DNA of 5,240 nucleotides from an uncultured Gammaproteobacteria bacterium (GCA_937980285.1 CALJQI010000388.1:1-5240); one strand, 5' to 3'; positions 1-5,240 are shown, counted from the first letter of the stretch. The notes: generated by a model from the sequence alone, not told the origin. Numbers and translations are program-made.

Positions 1-666
1 CTCGAGGTCGAGTTCGTTGGTTTCGTTTTCGTTTTTACTCAGGTCTCGGAGGAAGGTTTTCAGCTCGCTCTGCTGCGACGGGTCCACCATGTCGATAATC
101 GGCGTGCCTTCGAGTTCGTCGAAATCCGCGTTGCCGAACAAGTCCATATAGACTTCGTTGGCGAAAATATGCATGCCTTCATGCACGTAGGCGACCGCGT
201 CCTTGGAATTCGACAGCAGGTTCTGGCAGCGTTTTTCGCTTTCCTGGAAATCCAGCTCGAGGCGCATCGCTCGTCGCCAGATGTTGATATTGTAGGACTC
301 GCGCTTGATTACCTGGATCAGGTGTTCGAGGCTGTCGCTGGCGACCACGTCCTGGGCGCCCTCGTCGATCGCCGCGACGATGACATCGGTGTTCACCTTC
401 TTCGCCATCGCGATCAGGGCTACGTGCCGCCCGCACTCGCTGATCAAGTGTTGCGCCTGGCTGAGCGCGAAATCCGGCAGGTCGATGGAGAAAAGCACCA
501 GGTCCAGCGTTTTATTCTCGAGAATCTCGCACATGTCCTCGCTGTCCTCGGCGAACTCCGCGCGCACGTGCATGCCCGTTGCGCGCAGTGAGCTGGTGAT
601 CTGTTCTGCCTTGTGAAAGCCCTCGTCTACGATCAGCAGGCGAATCAGCTTTTCTTCGGTTTCCAT
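1..666 (-). CDS. FimX-like signalling protein, N-terminal part (degenerate receiver + PAS), cut by window edge
   Basis: The frame is open from an ATG at 666 to the left edge (222 codons) with no stop. Residues about 9-125 form a receiver-like domain beginning RLLIVDE, with D14/E15 as the usual acidic pair. At the phosphoacceptor position the strand reads DLVLFS, so S60 replaces the conserved Asp. The conserved Lys near residue 110 is also missing (DVVASDS), so classical phosphorylation is unlikely. After a helical linker, a PAS domain starts around residue 147 (CQNLL, then AYVHEGMHIFANEVYMDLFG). This order and wording match Pseudomonas FimX from memory; FimX continues into degenerate GGDEF and EAL domains, binds c-di-GMP and controls type IV pili. 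Those later domains lie outside the window, so FimX identity is inference. The start is firm because an in-frame TAG at 690-688 closes the frame upstream and no other start lies between. No clear Shine-Dalgarno is visible. Confidence 0.85.
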   Translation of the reverse strand, partial: METEEKLIRLLIVDEGFHKAEQITSSLRATGMHVRAEFAEDSEDMCEILENKTLDLVLFSIDLPDFALSQAQHLISECGRHVALIAMAKKVNTDVIVAAIDEGAQDVVASDSLEHLIQVIKRESYNINIWRRAMRLELDFQESEKRCQNLLSNSKDAVAYVHEGMHIFANEVYMDLFGNADFDELEGTPIIDMVDPSQQSELKTFLRDLSKNENETNELDLE

Positions 667-776
667 AAATTTAAAGCGTTGATGAAACTACGGTTATTTA
701 GAAGTAATAATAGCGGATAAATTTCGAATCAAACATATATTCCGGTATGATTGGCGTTTTTTTAATCGGGGCGGTA
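667..776. other. Divergent intergenic region between the FimX-like gene and efp
   Basis: This short region is clearly AT-richer than its surroundings and must hold the promoters of both divergent genes. The plus-strand candidate is listed separately. On the minus strand, TTGATT followed 17 nt later by TATTAC (each four of six consensus matches) could serve the FimX-like gene, but this is weak. A run of seven T lies at 757-763, just before the G-rich ribosome-binding region of efp. No operator-like palindrome is convincing. Confidence 0.6.
723..751 (+). promoter_or_regulatory. Candidate sigma70 promoter for efp
   Basis: TTCGAA (723-728, three of six matches to the -35 consensus) lies 17 nt before TATGAT (746-751, five of six to the -10 consensus). 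Transcription would begin near 758 and leave a leader of about 19 nt before the efp ATG at 777. The -10 box overlaps the alternative upstream ATG at 747, which argues against that start. An alternative -10, TATATT at 736-741, has no good -35. Confidence 0.35.
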
Positions 777-1346
777 ATGGCAAGTTACAGCACTAACGAA
801 TTTCGCGGCGGATTGAAGATCATGATCGATGGCGATCCCTGCGCGATCATCGAAAACGAGTTCGTCAAACCCGGCAAGGGACAGGCGTTTAATCGCGTCA
901 AGATTCGTAATCTCAAAACCGGGCGGGTACTCGACAAAACTTTCAAATCGGGCGAATCGGTCGATGCCGCGGATGTCGTCGATACCGAGATGCAGTACCT
1001 CTACAGCGATGGCGAGTTCTGGCATTTCATGGATCCGCAAAGCTATGAACAGCAGGCTGCCGACAGTAACGCCGTCGGCGACGCCAAACAGTGGCTGAAG
1101 GCGCAGGACAGCTGCGAAGTTACCCTCTACAACGGCAGCCCGATCGGGGTCACGCCGCCCAACTTCGTCGAGCTCGAAATCACCGATACCGATCCAGGCC
1201 TGAAGGGCGACACTGCCCAGGGCGGCACCAAGCCGGCCACGCTGGAAACCGGTGCCGTGGTCAAGGTGCCGCTGTTCCTCGAGATCGGCGAACTGGTCAA
1301 GGTCGACACCCGTTCGGGCGAGTACATGTCGCGGGTAAAAAAGTAA
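777..1346 (+). CDS. efp: Elongation factor P
   Basis: EF-P binds between the ribosomal P and E sites and speeds peptide bond formation at consecutive prolines. The 189-residue product matches the usual bacterial length (188 in E. coli) and aligns along its whole length: N-terminal KOW-like domain (FRGGLKIMIDG), the loop EFVKPGKGQAF, the middle OB domain, and the C-terminal OB domain with VTPPNFVELEITDTDPGLKG and VDTRSGEYMSRVKK. The modified lysine is K34 in PGKGQ, the type beta-lysylated by EpmA, whose gene follows directly. The ATG at 777 is chosen over the one at 747 because it gives the conserved MASYSTNEFRGG start and follows a G-rich stretch, GGGGCGG (768-774), five nt upstream of the codon from its GGGG core. 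The stop is 10 nt before epmA, indicating one transcript. EpmB and EpmC, the other enzymes of the pathway, are not in the window. Confidence 0.98.
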   Translation: MASYSTNEFRGGLKIMIDGDPCAIIENEFVKPGKGQAFNRVKIRNLKTGRVLDKTFKSGESVDAADVVDTEMQYLYSDGEFWHFMDPQSYEQQAADSNAVGDAKQWLKAQDSCEVTLYNGSPIGVTPPNFVELEITDTDPGLKGDTAQGGTKPATLETGAVVKVPLFLEIGELVKVDTRSGEYMSRVKK

Positions 1347-1356
1347 TACAGCCCGC
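1331..1356 (+). promoter_or_regulatory. Hairpin spanning the efp stop codon and ending at the epmA start
   Basis: GCGGG (1331-1335) is perfectly complementary to CCCGC (1352-1356), with a possible extra T-G wobble pair inside. The loop is A-rich and contains the efp stop codon. The 3' arm ends one base before the epmA ATG at 1357, in the position where a ribosome-binding site would lie, and no Shine-Dalgarno is otherwise visible there. A ribosome finishing efp would open this stem, so it could couple epmA initiation to efp translation. The stem is short, and the regulatory role is inference. Confidence 0.35.
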
Positions 1357-2289
1357 ATGAACTGGCAACCGAGCGCGAGCCTCGACGCCATTCGCCAGCG
1401 CGCCCGTATCTATCGCCAGATACGGGCTTTTTTCAATACCCGCGGCTGCCTCGAGGTCGATACCCCGGTACTGATGCCGACCACCGGCACCGATGTCAAT
1501 ATCGACTCGCTGGAGGTTGCAGGCGTCGATCCCAGTCTTTACCTGCAAACCTCTCCCGAGTACGCGATGAAGCGCCTGCTGGCCGCCGGCAGCGGTTCGA
1601 TTTTCCAGATTTGCCACGCCTTTCGAAAAGGCGAGGCGGGCCGGCGGCATAATCCCGAGTTCAGCATGCTGGAGTGGTACCGCGTCGGTTACGACTACCA
1701 GCAGTTAATGGATGAAATTGAACTGCTGATCACAACGCTGAGCCTGTCCCGCTGCGAATTCCAGCGCCTCAGCTACCGTGAGCTGTTCCGACAAAGCTTA
1801 CAGCTCGAGATAGACGTGATAACGATCGAGGCATTACGCGAGCGCTGTGAAAAACTGGTTCCCGGCACCGACAGCAGCGAGCTGGATACCGATCAGTGCC
1901 TCGACCTGTTGCTGGCGATGGCGATTGCGCCGACATTGCAGGGTTATCTGTTCGTCTACGATTATCCGCTATCCCAGGCCGCGCTGGCACGACCCAGCGA
2001 GCGGGACGCAAGCGTCGCCGAGCGCTTCGAATTGTTCTATAACGGGCTCGAACTCGCCAACGGTTTCTCCGAGTTGACCGATGCTGCGCAGCAGCGCGCG
2101 CGCTTCGAGGAGGATAACCGTGTGCGCAGGTCGCGCGGTTTGCGACAGCTCGAAATCGACGAGCGCCTGCTGGCCGCGCTCGAATCCGGCATGGAGGATT
2201 GCGCCGGCGTCGCGCTCGGTCTCGATCGTCTGCTGATGGTCCTGCTCGAGCTCGACTCCATCGACGAAGTCCTCACTTTCCGCAACTGA
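1357..2289 (+). CDS. epmA: EF-P--(R)-beta-lysine ligase EpmA (PoxA/GenX/YjeA)
   Basis: EpmA activates (R)-beta-lysine with ATP and transfers it to K34 of EF-P. The 310-residue protein is a class II lysyl-tRNA synthetase catalytic core without the N-terminal anticodon-binding domain, which is the hallmark of EpmA (325 residues in E. coli; the difference is largely a shorter loop before TSPEY). Visible motifs are NWQPSAS at the start, motif 1 around VDTPVL (34-39), TSPEYAMKRLL, motif 2 FRKGE with RRHNPEFSMLEWYR (89-109), ELANGFSELTDA, and motif 3 GVALGLDRL (284-292). A286 aligns with E. coli A298, where lysyl-tRNA synthetases have Gly; this Ala is associated with beta-lysine specificity. The gene starts 10 nt after efp stops, so both share a transcript. 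An intrinsic-terminator-like hairpin lies within its first 26 codons (separate entry). No good Shine-Dalgarno precedes the ATG. Confidence 0.97.
   Translation: MNWQPSASLDAIRQRARIYRQIRAFFNTRGCLEVDTPVLMPTTGTDVNIDSLEVAGVDPSLYLQTSPEYAMKRLLAAGSGSIFQICHAFRKGEAGRRHNPEFSMLEWYRVGYDYQQLMDEIELLITTLSLSRCEFQRLSYRELFRQSLQLEIDVITIEALRERCEKLVPGTDSSELDTDQCLDLLLAMAIAPTLQGYLFVYDYPLSQAALARPSERDASVAERFELFYNGLELANGFSELTDAAQQRARFEEDNRVRRSRGLRQLEIDERLLAALESGMEDCAGVALGLDRLLMVLLELDSIDEVLTFRN
1402..1433 (+). terminator. Intrinsic terminator or attenuator inside the 5' end of epmA
   Basis: GCCCGTATCT (1402-1411) and AGATACGGGC (1418-1427) form a perfect 10-bp stem with a 6-nt loop, followed directly by six T (1428-1433). 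This is the full form of a Rho-independent terminator, yet it lies in codons 16-26 of epmA (residues from A16 to F26). The only other terminator candidates near the efp-epmA unit are weak. It could end most efp transcripts and let only some continue into epmA. A ribosome initiating at 1357 would cover or melt it, giving translation-dependent readthrough. The structure is seen directly; the function is inferred. Confidence 0.6.
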
Positions 2290-2316
2290 ACACCCTTCGA
2301 CGGCACAGCCATGGAG

Positions 2317-2411
2317 AGGCTTTTTCGGGAACGCCGTAGATACGTCCATGTAGGCTCGTGCGCCGGATGCGGATCACGACTTCCCTGTCGCGCAACGCCC
2401 CGAAAAACCTT
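2317..2411. repeat. Palindromic intergenic repeat, about 95 bp
   Basis: TTTTTCGGG (2321-2329) is perfectly complementary to CCCGAAAAA (2399-2407). The pairing extends imperfectly on both sides, so the arms are roughly 2317-2333 and 2396-2411. The inside contains a near-palindrome, TACGTCCATGTA (2341-2352), and the hexamer TCCCTG (2383-2388). From memory, segments such as TACGTCCATGTAGGCTC recur between genes in other gammaproteobacterial genomes, which suggests a dispersed non-coding repeat; this was not checked. No transposase and no clear target duplication are seen. Confidence 0.5.
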
Positions 2412-2527
2412 GCCAACGTCCACACCTAAGGCTGCAGTGAATTTTTAGATATTGACTTCGATAGTTCATGCCTAAAGATGGTCAGGCAATTTTCAGTTGA
2501 ATTAGTGCGGATGGCTAGATAATTGGT

Positions 2528-2675
2528 GGCTGTCTCGGAGTGAGATTCGCAAAAGTGTCGCGAGGCATGGATGCCGCGGTCCGACGCATCGGGCGCCAAG
2601 CGATCACAGGGATGTGCCGACCGGCGCAGAGCGCCGGTCGGAAGCGTCTTTTGCAAATCTCACTCCGAGAAAGCC
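2528..2675. repeat. MITE-like or REP-like element with 28-bp terminal inverted repeats
   Basis: The left arm (2528-2555, GGCTGTCTCGGAGTGAGATT then CGCAAAAG) is the inverted copy of the right arm (2648-2675), with 26 of 28 positions pairing. The two mismatches are 2532/2671 and a G/A difference within GCGAAT versus GCAAAT. The total is 148 bp. Inside are GGCATGGATGCC (2564-2575, a 5-bp stem with a 2-nt loop), CACAGGGA, and a perfect 11-bp hairpin (2617-2641). No open frame inside looks real, so it would need a transposase in trans. No convincing target-site duplication flanks it. The element could fold into one long branched stem as RNA or single-stranded DNA. Whether it is repeated in the genome cannot be judged from one copy. 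Confidence 0.65.
2617..2641. repeat. Perfect 11-bp GC-rich hairpin inside the 148-bp element
   Basis: CCGACCGGCGC (2617-2627) and GCGCCGGTCGG (2631-2641) pair perfectly around the 3-nt loop AGA. On the plus strand a short T run (TCTTTT) comes 6 nt after the stem, too far for a classical intrinsic terminator. It may still block exonucleases or polymerase and so act as the 3' end of the efp-epmA message. It is the strongest single hairpin of the convergent region. Confidence 0.6.
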
Positions 2676-2724
2676 TTTGAAACTATCACAGAAGGGATCA
2701 GAATTCCCCCGAAAGGAATCCGTT

Positions 2725-3588
2725 CTAGTTCGGGAAGTGGCCGATCAACTGGCCCATTTTGACCGCCTGGCCGGGGCTGATGTGGGGCAGCCATTCGACG
2801 TTTTTGCCGGTAAGCAGGATGACGGTCGAGCCCATGTTGAAGCGGCCCATTTCGGCGCCCTTGTCTATTTCCTTGCGCGTATGGCTATAGTCGAACTCGC
2901 TGACTTTCTTGCCGCGCGGCGGCGTGACCAGCCCGCTCCACACGGTTTCGATAGCGGCGACATTGATCGCCCCGACAAGAACCATCACCATCGGTCCGGC
3001 GCTGGTTTCGAAGTAACAGGCGAGGCGTTCGTTGCGTGCAAACAGGCGCGGAATTTCGGCGACCGTCCACGGCGCGACGCTAAACAGGCGTCCCGGCACG
3101 TGAATCATTCTGACCATGTTCGCGTCCAGCGGCATATGCAGCCGATGATAATTGTGAGGCGCGAGATAAATCGTCGCGAATTGTCCATCGGCGAACTCGG
3201 CGGCCATGGTTTTATCGCCGCCGAGCAGTTCTAGCGCGCTATAGCCGCGTCCCTTGGCCTGCATGATGGCGCCTGCCCGAATCGGACCGGCCTGCGAAAC
3301 CGTGCCGTCGCAGGGGCAGGCGAGGGTGTTGTCGCCGGGCACGATGGGGCGGATGTTATCCTTTAAGGGGCGTGTAAAAAACTCGTTGAAAGTCTGGTAA
3401 TAACCGATTTCGGACTCCGCCGCCTCTTCCATGTCGACGCCGTAGCGTTCGACGAACCACTTGATCATCAGCGGCACCTGCGGGCCGCGTAAGCGAGCGA
3501 TGAAGTACACCACCCGCGATACCGCGTGATGCGGCATGGCGATAAAAAGCGCCTTGAGAAATTTCTGTTTTCTGGTCAGTTCGGCCAC
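2725..3588 (-). CDS. psd: Phosphatidylserine decarboxylase proenzyme
   Basis: Psd converts phosphatidylserine to phosphatidylethanolamine at the inner membrane. The 287-residue product aligns end to end with the Pseudomonas-type enzyme (about 289 residues). Landmarks are MPHHAVSRVVYFIA near the N terminus, YQTFNEFFTRPLKD, CPCDGTVSQ (D94), the YLAPHNYHRLHMP block (H148, H151), PGRLFSVAPWT, LFARNER, VGAINVAAIETVWSGLVTPPR, and MGST. The proenzyme should cut itself between G253 and S254, and the Ser becomes the pyruvoyl group of the small alpha chain. The usual LGST is MGST here, a conservative change. D94, H151 and S254 are the expected self-cleavage triad. The start is a GTG (3588-3586), supported by alignment of the N terminus; the gene begins only 2 nt after the stop of the copper chaperone gene, so it is co-transcribed and probably translationally coupled. 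The TAG stop is followed by a weak hairpin. Confidence 0.96.
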   Translation of the reverse strand: MAELTRKQKFLKALFIAMPHHAVSRVVYFIARLRGPQVPLMIKWFVERYGVDMEEAAESEIGYYQTFNEFFTRPLKDNIRPIVPGDNTLACPCDGTVSQAGPIRAGAIMQAKGRGYSALELLGGDKTMAAEFADGQFATIYLAPHNYHRLHMPLDANMVRMIHVPGRLFSVAPWTVAEIPRLFARNERLACYFETSAGPMVMVLVGAINVAAIETVWSGLVTPPRGKKVSEFDYSHTRKEIDKGAEMGRFNMGSTVILLTGKNVEWLPHISPGQAVKMGQLIGHFPN

Positions 3589-3590
3589 GT

Positions 3591-4001
3591 TTATTTTCTT
3601 ACCGTCATTTCCAGCTCCTGCGTGGAGCCATCGTTATACTCGAGGATGATGCGATGCGTTTCACCGGGACGGGTTGGTTGCACCGGCTGCATCATCATTA
3701 AATGTAGACCACCCGGCGCCAGTTGCACGGTTTCCCCGGCGGCGATCGTCAGATCCCTGACCTGTTCCATGCGCATCATGCCGTCCTGCATCAGCGTGCG
3801 GTGAATTTCCACGCTGGCAAAGCTGTCGCTGTGAATTTCGACAATGCTGACGGCCTGCGCCTGTGGATTGTGAATCGTCATGTAACCCGCGCGCACCGGC
3901 ACCGGCGGCGGCAGGTTCTTGATCCAGGCTTCGTTATATTCGAGTTCGGCGTATGCGCTCGAAGGCAGCAGCAGCGCAAGAATCATGATCAAACGGAACA
4001 T
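3591..4001 (-). CDS. pcuC: Periplasmic copper chaperone PCu(A)C family
   Basis: Members of this family bind Cu(I) in the periplasm and deliver it to the CuA or CuB centres of haem-copper oxidases together with SCO proteins. The product has 136 residues. Residues 1-18 form a signal peptide (MFRLIMILALLLPSSAYA, cut before E19). The diagnostic motif H-x10-M-x21-H-x-M is exact: H67, M78, H100, M102. Extra methionines surround it (MQDGMMRM and LHLMMM). The mature start carries NLPPPVPVRAGYMTIHN, typical of the family, and its PPP (31-33) is an EF-P-type stall motif. The gene begins 16 nt after the SCO gene and ends 2 nt before psd, all on the minus strand. No strong Shine-Dalgarno is visible before the ATG at 4001. 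Confidence 0.93.
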   Translation of the reverse strand: MFRLIMILALLLPSSAYAELEYNEAWIKNLPPPVPVRAGYMTIHNPQAQAVSIVEIHSDSFASVEIHRTLMQDGMMRMEQVRDLTIAAGETVQLAPGGLHLMMMQPVQPTRPGETHRIILEYNDGSTQELEMTVRK

Positions 4002-4017
4002 CGTGGACTAACGGATG

Positions 4018-4629
4018 CTAGTTATATTCGACGATGCGTGTCATATCGCGCGCCATCACCGCCGCATCATGCGGCGCGCCGAACAATCCGGCGAACTCGG
4101 CTTGCGGATTTACCAGCACGATTGCGGCGCTATGGTCGACATCGTATGCAGGGCTGCCCTCGACACGGTTACGAATCGCGTGCGCAATCCCGAGCGAGCG
4201 GGTCAGAGGCTGGAGTTGATCCATTTGCGCGGTGGCGCCGGTAAAATCCGGATTGAAATAACTGACGTAACTCGCCAGTATCCCGGGCTTGTCGCGATCG
4301 GGATCGACCGAGACGAAGTAAACGCGCAGCGCGTTGCTAACGTCCGGGTCGTCGATTGCCTGCAGCATGTCGTTCAGGGTTTGCAGGCTGGTGGGGCAGA
4401 TATCGGGGCAGTGGGTGTAGCCGAAAAATATCAGGTTCCATTTGCCGTTCAGGCTCTCCCGGGTCAACGGCTGATCGTTATGGTCGCGCAGCTCGAATTC
4501 CGGCAAAGCGCGCGCCTGCTCGCCCAGCCAGGTGGCGGCCTCGAGTTCGATCGACCGGTTATTGCTGATAACCCAGGACATCGCGAAGCCAAACACAAGG
4601 GCCAGAACTGCGACAGCTACAATCCGCAT
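4018..4629 (-). CDS. SCO1/SenC/PrrC family copper-binding protein
   Basis: SCO proteins are membrane-anchored thioredoxin-fold proteins that bind copper or reduce cysteines during CuA assembly of cytochrome c oxidase. The 203-residue product has one N-terminal hydrophobic segment (about residues 3-21) that should anchor it with the rest in the periplasm. The thioredoxin-like domain begins near LPEFELRDHNDQPLT; the copper motif CPDIC is at C74 and C78 within FFGYTHCPDICPTSL, and the third ligand is H166 in DVDHSAAIVLVNP. VYFVSVDPDRDKP is also conserved. All three ligands are present. It is the first gene of the minus-strand cluster, followed by the PCu(A)C gene after 16 nt, which fits joint copper delivery. 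Cytochrome oxidase genes, often nearby in other genomes, are not in the window. The ATG at 4629 places the membrane segment correctly. Confidence 0.95.
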   Translation of the reverse strand: MRIVAVAVLALVFGFAMSWVISNNRSIELEAATWLGEQARALPEFELRDHNDQPLTRESLNGKWNLIFFGYTHCPDICPTSLQTLNDMLQAIDDPDVSNALRVYFVSVDPDRDKPGILASYVSYFNPDFTGATAQMDQLQPLTRSLGIAHAIRNRVEGSPAYDVDHSAAIVLVNPQAEFAGLFGAPHDAAVMARDMTRIVEYN

Positions 4630-4764
4630 AGCGCACCAGCCTGCCGCCGCGGTCGCCGATATACTCGCTGCGGCGAATTGTTCGGATTGACAATACTCGA
4701 TTTATTCATGGTCGTTATGGTGTAAAATCCGCGGCATTATATTTCAACTGGTATCAAACACAAC
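4630..4764. other. Divergent promoter region between the SCO gene and prmB
   Basis: About 135 nt, GC-rich on the SCO side and AT-rich on the prmB side. It must hold the promoters of both units. A perfect TTGACA sits at 4687-4692 on the plus strand, but no -10 box follows at 16-18 nt. On the minus strand the same site gives TTGTCA, and the nearest -10-like TATATC is 24 nt away. No copper-responsive operator could be recognised. Confidence 0.5.
4701..4728 (+). promoter_or_regulatory. Candidate promoter for prmB
   Basis: TAAAAT (4723-4728, five of six to the -10 consensus) is preceded by TG and lies 16 nt after TTTATT (4701-4706, a poor -35). The following CCGCG context resembles strong gammaproteobacterial promoters as I recall them. 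Transcription would start about 30 nt before the GTG of prmB. Confidence 0.35.
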
Positions 4765-5240
4765 GTGTCGATTCCCGAACCCTTGCAAGTCCTGTCGACG
4801 ATACGGGACTTCGTTCGCTGGGGCAGTAGCGAATTCCTGCGCAATGAGCTCGTTTTCGGCCACGGCTTTGTCAATGCGCTGGACGAAGCCAGGTACCTGG
4901 TGTTGCACGCGCTGTCCCTGCCTTACGACTGGCCCGATTCCTACCTCGACGCGAGCCTCACTGTCGACGAACGCGCCAGCGTGATCGAGGTTTTGCGGCA
5001 TCGTGTCGATTCACGCCAGCCGGCGGCTTATATCACGCGTGAATCCTGGTTTTGCGGCCTGCGGTTTTATGTCGATGAGCGCGTGCTGGTGCCGCGCTCG
5101 CCGATCGCGGAGCTGATTTCGAATCACTTCGAACCCTGGATCGATAGCCGCCGGGTTAACCGGATTCTCGATTTGTGCACCGGCAGCGGCTGTATCGCGA
5201 TCGCCGCCAAGTACCAGTTCCCCGAGGCCGAGGTTTGCGC
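4765..5240 (+). CDS. prmB: Ribosomal protein L3 N5-glutamine methyltransferase PrmB, N-terminal part, cut by window edge
   Basis: PrmB uses S-adenosylmethionine to methylate a glutamine of ribosomal protein L3. The visible 158 codons run off the right edge with no stop. The N-terminal helical domain (TIRDFVRWGSSEF, VFGHGFVNALDEARYLVL) is followed by RQPAAYITRESWFCGLRFYVDERVLVPRSP (84-113), whose WFCG and VDERVLVPRSPI wording separates PrmB from the release-factor methyltransferase PrmC. The SAM-binding motif I, DLCTGSGCIAI, is at 136-146. The catalytic NPPY motif should lie just past the edge. The start is the GTG at 4765: an in-frame TAA at 4723-4725 closes the frame upstream, and no ATG or other common start lies between. 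No clear Shine-Dalgarno precedes it. Confidence 0.95.
   Translation, partial: MSIPEPLQVLSTIRDFVRWGSSEFLRNELVFGHGFVNALDEARYLVLHALSLPYDWPDSYLDASLTVDERASVIEVLRHRVDSRQPAAYITRESWFCGLRFYVDERVLVPRSPIAELISNHFEPWIDSRRVNRILDLCTGSGCIAIAAKYQFPEAEVC

Larger units (their letters stand above)
2290..2724. other. Gene-free convergent region between epmA and psd
   Basis: No credible gene lies here. Short open frames, such as one on the minus strand at 2426-2656, read through the palindromic repeats and have no recognisable protein features. The region holds two palindromic elements (2317-2411 and 2528-2675) separated by an AT-rich stretch of about 115 nt. Weak terminator candidates are AGCC/GGCT followed by five T (2307-2325) and TGCCT/AGGCA followed by ATTTT (2469-2493), both on the plus strand. 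A 7-bp hairpin with one G-U pair (2701-2721) sits just after the psd stop on the minus strand but has no T tract. The large palindromes themselves may mark transcript ends for both convergent units. Confidence 0.6.

Noticed and set aside
747..776. Upstream in-frame ATG for efp, adding ten residues
   Set aside because: The extension (MIGVFLIGAV) is absent from the EF-P family, the ATG overlaps the best -10 box, and the 777 start gives the conserved N terminus and the K34 numbering.
762..1391. Long open frame on the minus strand opposite efp (209 codons)
   Set aside because: It lies antisense to a certain gene and its product shows no recognisable domain; it reflects GC-biased codon use.
2453..2480. 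Promoter-like TTGACT in the AT-rich part of the convergent region
   Set aside because: The -10 match at correct spacing is poor and no gene follows on that strand before the antisense of psd.
2426..2656. Small minus-strand open frame of 76 codons in the convergent region
   Set aside because: About half of it is translated palindromic repeat, and no ribosome-binding site or recognisable protein feature supports it.
2614..3234. Plus-strand open frame of 206 codons starting inside the 148-bp element
   Set aside because: It begins in repeat sequence and runs antisense through psd, whose catalytic motifs are clear on the other strand.
4687..4692. Perfect TTGACA as a -35 box for prmB
   Set aside because: No -10 hexamer occurs at 16-18 nt; the nearest good one (4723-4728) is 30 nt away, so it is not a normal sigma70 pair.
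4015..4725. Long open frame on the plus strand opposite the SCO gene (236 codons)
   Set aside because: Its antisense counterpart has all SCO motifs and ligands; the plus-strand product resembles nothing and is a shadow.

Overview
The window looks like a chromosomal stretch of a gammaproteobacterium with moderately high GC. The evidence is an elongation factor P with the modifiable lysine K34, immediately followed by the EpmA lysine-modifying enzyme, plus PrmB, a Pseudomonas-type phosphatidylserine decarboxylase, and a FimX-like protein with a degenerate receiver domain. I cannot name the genus. Every gene is core or near-core, and no transposase, phage gene, tRNA, rRNA or CRISPR array is visible.

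Layout, left to right. (1) Minus strand, cut by the left edge: the N-terminal receiver and PAS region of a FimX-like signalling protein (1-666). (2) A short AT-rich divergent intergenic region. (3) Plus strand: efp (777-1346), then epmA (1357-2289) only 10 nt later. (4) A gene-free convergent region (2290-2724) with two palindromic, MITE-like or REP-like repeats. (5) Minus strand: a tight three-gene cluster transcribed as SCO1/SenC copper protein (4018-4629), then PCu(A)C periplasmic copper chaperone (3591-4001), then psd (2725-3588). (6) A divergent promoter region, then plus-strand prmB (from 4765), cut by the right edge.

How the genes work together. EF-P relieves ribosome stalling at polyproline stretches, and EpmA attaches beta-lysine to its K34. 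PrmB methylates ribosomal protein L3, so both plus-strand units serve translation. SCO and PCu(A)C are partners in delivering copper to the CuA centre of cytochrome oxidase. Psd makes phosphatidylethanolamine in the inner membrane. The PCu(A)C protein carries a PPP motif, so it is a plausible local client of EF-P.

The most notable observation is a textbook intrinsic terminator (perfect 10-bp stem, 6-nt loop, six T) inside the epmA coding sequence at codons 16-26. A smaller hairpin spans the efp stop and ends directly before the epmA start codon. Together they suggest that epmA expression is attenuated relative to efp and coupled to translation. The second notable item is the 148-bp element at 2528-2675, with 28-bp terminal inverted repeats and an internal perfect 11-bp hairpin, next to a second smaller palindromic element.
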